The notes below the pieces were generated by a model, which had not been told where the DNA came from, ran no database searches, and worked only from the letters and a program-made list of their open reading frames with translations. The translations under genes and the position numbers were made by a program. Shown piece after piece: positions 61,815-64,000 of a DNA stretch of 64,000 bases. Each line of letters begins with the position of its first letter. Within the stretch, counting starts at the first letter, position 1. The DNA comes from Breoghania corrubedonensis (GTDB lineage: Bacteria > Pseudomonadota > Alphaproteobacteria > Rhizobiales > Stappiaceae). The DNA is taken from assembly GCF_003053845.1 (NCBI RefSeq), contig NZ_QAYG01000004.1, positions 310,001 to 374,000 of the forward strand, read 5' to 3'.

Positions 61815-62120
61815 TCACTCGCCGACGAGCGACTCGTTGATCTTCTGCTTCAGCACGTTCGACGGCCGGAAGACCATCACGCGCCGCGGCGAAATCGGCA
61901 CTTCTTCACCGGTCTTCGGGTTGCGGCCGATACGCTCGCCCTTGGAACGCACGAGAAACGATCCGAACGAGGACAGCTTCACGGCTTCGCCGGAAACGAG
62001 ACAGTCGGAAATCTCCGACAGGACCTGCTCAACAAGATCGGCGGATTCGGTTCGCGACAGACCGACTTTCTGATAGACGGCCTCGCAAAGATCCGCGCGT
62101 GTAACGGTTTTGCCGCTCAT
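61815..62120 (-). CDS. ihfA: Integration host factor subunit alpha
   Basis: A 101-residue DNA-bending protein: [20 protein letters not shown] at the start, [20 protein letters not shown], the arm signature [20 protein letters not shown] and the closing SNVLKQKIN. It forms the IHF heterodimer with IhfB. The ATG at 62120 has GAAGGAGGGG just upstream; a start nine codons earlier would add non-family residues. It lies between fabH and the merR-type gene, the conserved alphaproteobacterial order. Confidence 0.96.
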   Translation of the reverse strand: MSGKTVTRADLCEAVYQKVGLSRTESADLVEQVLSEISDCLVSGEAVKLSSFGSFLVRSKGERIGRNPKTGEEVPISPRRVMVFRPSNVLKQKINESLVGE

Positions 62121-62326
62121 GGCCCCTCCTTCGGGCGAAACGTCCACAAGACTGAATTCTCTAGGAAACTGTTACGAGGCGACACGGTATGCGTTCCGCG
62201 TGTGAGGGTCAACTGCCCACACGCTGGCGAGCGGGCGAACCGTTACCGCATCCCTCCTCGCGTGTCGAATGCACAACACCGCGCTATCCGTGGCATGACG
62301 CCTGTTTCCGCGAGCGGCTGGACGGT

Positions 62327-63307
62327 TTACCAGCGCACCAGCACCGACCCCCAGGTGAAGCCGCCGCCCATCGCCTCCAGCATGATGAGATCGCCGGCCT
62401 TGACGCGCCCGTCCCGGATCGCCGCATCGAGCGCCAGCGGGATCGAGGCGGCCGAGGTATTGCCGTGCCGGTCGACGGTGACCACACACTTTTCCGGCGC
62501 GATGCCGAGCTTCTTCGCGCTGGCGTCGATGATCCGCCGGTTGGCCTGGTGCGGCACGAACCAGTCGAGGTCATCCGCCGTCGTCCCCGTCGCCGCGAAG
62601 GCGTCGTGGATCACGTCGGTCACCATGCCCACAGCATGCTTGAAGACCTCGCGGCCCTCCATGCGCAGATGGCCGGTGGTCTGGGTAGAGGACGGACCGC
62701 CGTCGACGTAGAGCTTTTCCTTGTGGCGACCGTCGGAGCGCAGATGGCAGGTCAGCACGCCACGGTCGCTCTTCACGTCGCCCGGCATCTCCTGGGCTTC
62801 CAGCACCACCGCGCCGGCGCCATCGCCGAACAGCACGCAGGTGCCACGGTCGTTCCAGTCGAGAATGCGCGAGAACGTCTCCGCCCCGATCACCAGCGCC
62901 CGTTTGGCGAGCCCGGTGCGCAGATAGGCATCCGCCGTCGTCATCGCGAAGACGAAGCCCGAACACACCGCCTGCAGGTCGAAGGCGACGCCGGTGGTGA
63001 TGCCGAGGCCCGCCTGCACGGTAACAGCGGTGGCGGGAAAGGTGTTGTCTGGGGTCGATGTCGCCAGCACGATCAGGTCGATCGTCTCGGCCGCGACATT
63101 CGCATGGGCGAGCGCGGCCCTGGCCGCGGCGATCGCCAGATCGGACGTCACCTCGCCTTCGGCTGCGACATGACGCTCCTTGATGCCGGTGCGCTGGACG
63201 ATCCAGTCGTCCGAGGTATCGACGATCTTCGCCAGATCGTCATTGGTCAGCACTTTCTCGGGAAGATAGCTGCCGCATCCCAGTACGACGGATCGCGTCA
63301 AGCTCAC
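62327..63307 (-). CDS. fabH: 3-oxoacyl-[acyl-carrier-protein] synthase III
   Basis: A 326-residue thiolase-fold enzyme that condenses acetyl-CoA with malonyl-ACP to start fatty-acid synthesis. The active-site Cys is in [14 protein letters not shown] near residue 114, the His in [12 protein letters not shown] near residue 252 and the Asn in [16 protein letters not shown] near residue 282. It starts [20 protein letters not shown]. The start overlaps the plsX stop by four bases, so the genes are coupled; ihfA follows. Confidence 0.97.
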   Translation of the reverse strand: MSLTRSVVLGCGSYLPEKVLTNDDLAKIVDTSDDWIVQRTGIKERHVAAEGEVTSDLAIAAARAALAHANVAAETIDLIVLATSTPDNTFPATAVTVQAGLGITTGVAFDLQAVCSGFVFAMTTADAYLRTGLAKRALVIGAETFSRILDWNDRGTCVLFGDGAGAVVLEAQEMPGDVKSDRGVLTCHLRSDGRHKEKLYVDGGPSSTQTTGHLRMEGREVFKHAVGMVTDVIHDAFAATGTTADDLDWFVPHQANRRIIDASAKKLGIAPEKCVVTVDRHGNTSAASIPLALDAAIRDGRVKAGDLIMLEAMGGGFTWGSVLVRW

Positions 63308-64000
63308 TGATCACCTGCCTTTTGGCTTTCCGCCTTTTCATTGTCGATCCGGTCCTGGAAACCGCCGCGCTGATAGGACACCATGTCCTGCGAGATCTTT
63401 TCCAGAAGTTCGTTGCGCACCATGTCGTAGGCGAGCTCGACCGCGCTGGCGAAGCCCTCCGCGTCGGTGCCGCCATGGCTCTTGATGACGATGCCGTTGA
63501 GGCCCAGGAACACGCCGCCATTGACCTTGGACGGGTCCATCTTCTCGCGCAGCATGTCGAACGCGCTCTTGGCCAGGATATAGCCGAGCCTCGTGCGCCA
63601 GGTGCGGCGCATGGCCGAGCGCAGATACTGCCCGATCTGCTTGGCCGTGCCTTCCGCCGCCTTCAGCGCGATGTTGCCGGAAAAGCCCTCGGTGACGACG
63701 ACATCGACCGTGCCCTTGCCCAGATCGTCGCCCTCGACGAAGCCGGCATAGGTGAGCGAGGCCAGATCCGCCTCGCGCAGCAGCCGCGCGGCGGTGCGCA
63801 CCTCTTCCAGGCCCTTGACCTCTTCCACGCCGATATTCAGCAGCCCCACGCTCGGCTTCTTGATACCGAACAGCGCACGCGCCATGGCGCCGCCGAGGAT
63901 CGCGTAGTCGATGAGCTGCTGGGCATCGGCGCCGATGGTCGCGCCCATGTCGAGCACGATGGATTCGCCCTTCAGCGTCGGCCAGATGCCGGCGATCGCC
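63304..64000 (-). CDS. plsX: Phosphate acyltransferase PlsX (5' part beyond the window)
   Basis: The C-terminal 232 codons of a gene that starts right of the window; the frame continues to base 64000 through [20 protein letters not shown]. Further family stretches are [51 protein letters not shown] and [19 protein letters not shown]. PlsX makes acyl phosphate from acyl-ACP for phospholipid synthesis at the membrane surface. It overlaps fabH by four bases. Confidence 0.96.
   Translation of the reverse strand, partial: AIAGIWPTLKGESIVLDMGATIGADAQQLIDYAILGGAMARALFGIKKPSVGLLNIGVEEVKGLEEVRTAARLLREADLASLTYAGFVEGDDLGKGTVDVVVTEGFSGNIALKAAEGTAKQIGQYLRSAMRRTWRTRLGYILAKSAFDMLREKMDPSKVNGGVFLGLNGIVIKSHGGTDAEGFASAVELAYDMVRNELLEKISQDMVSYQRGGFQDRIDNEKAESQKAGDQ

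Noticed and set aside
59607-62711. Open frame of over 1000 codons on the plus strand across the hydrolase, merR-type, ihfA and fabH genes.
   Set aside because: It crosses four identified minus-strand genes and their spacers and shows only shadow composition.

Overview
The window is GC-rich and densely coded. It looks like a chromosome segment from an alphaproteobacterium, most likely Hyphomicrobiales (Rhizobiales). The main evidence is gene order: tig, clpP, clpX, lon, hup and tRNA-Val run in one direction, and plsX, fabH, ihfA and a merR-type gene form a second conserved block. The glnB-glnA pair and the codon usage agree. No species can be named from the sequence alone.

Layout. 1-1.8 kb: the end of an Opp/Dpp-type ABC permease and two tandem glycerophosphodiester phosphodiesterases. 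2.1-12.9 kb: a low-oxygen respiratory region, all on the minus strand. It encodes cytochrome bd oxidase with its assembly transporter (cydA, cydB, a 39-residue cydX, cydD, cydC), an FNR-type regulator, a small protein, an octaheme cytochrome c of the tetrathionate reductase family and a membrane cytochrome b. A near-consensus FNR box (5033-5046) precedes the small protein and octaheme genes. 13-17.4 kb: a decayed AT-rich gene, a tandem universal stress protein, a SulP transporter and a glutathione S-transferase. 17.5-18.8 kb: a secreted phytase-like esterase.

18.9-29.6 kb is an accessory region ending at tRNA-Val. It holds a phage-type lysis cassette (holin-like, nested spanin pair, no endolysin), two higBA modules (one with a nonsense codon in the toxin), a truncated higA copy, a hicB without hicA and a MauG-like di-heme peroxidase beside a large FG-GAP/UnbV protein. 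It also holds a truncated Rhs tip with a very AT-rich candidate immunity gene, a NusG-like gene with a displaced fragment of itself, and a broken integrase against the tRNA. 29.8-39.2 kb is core proteostasis (HU, Lon, ClpX, ClpP, trigger factor), tRNA-Leu and the NAD(P)HX repair enzyme. 39.5-46.4 kb has nitrogen control (a sigma-54-type promoter, glnB, glnA), an alkaline phosphatase behind a Pho box, and a three-gene FtsX-type ABC system whose permease carries a histidine-rich loop. 47-54.2 kb is an exopolysaccharide locus (Wzz/ExoP-like divergent from Wza-like, a glycosyltransferase, an initiating sugar transferase and a polymerase/ligase). 54.2-59.5 kb has tRNA-Pro, an Hsp70-like protein and an unrecognised 1153-residue membrane protein. 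59.5-64 kb has an exported metallo-beta-lactamase-fold hydrolase, a MerR-type regulator, ihfA, fabH and the incomplete plsX.

The most promising leads are the octaheme/cytochrome b/small-protein unit under a probable FNR box, the MauG-like plus FG-GAP/UnbV pair, the giant membrane protein beside the Hsp70-like gene, and the layered decay of the 19-29.6 kb island. Dispersed palindromic repeats with the core CCCGGCGAAGTCCGG occur at three intergenic sites.
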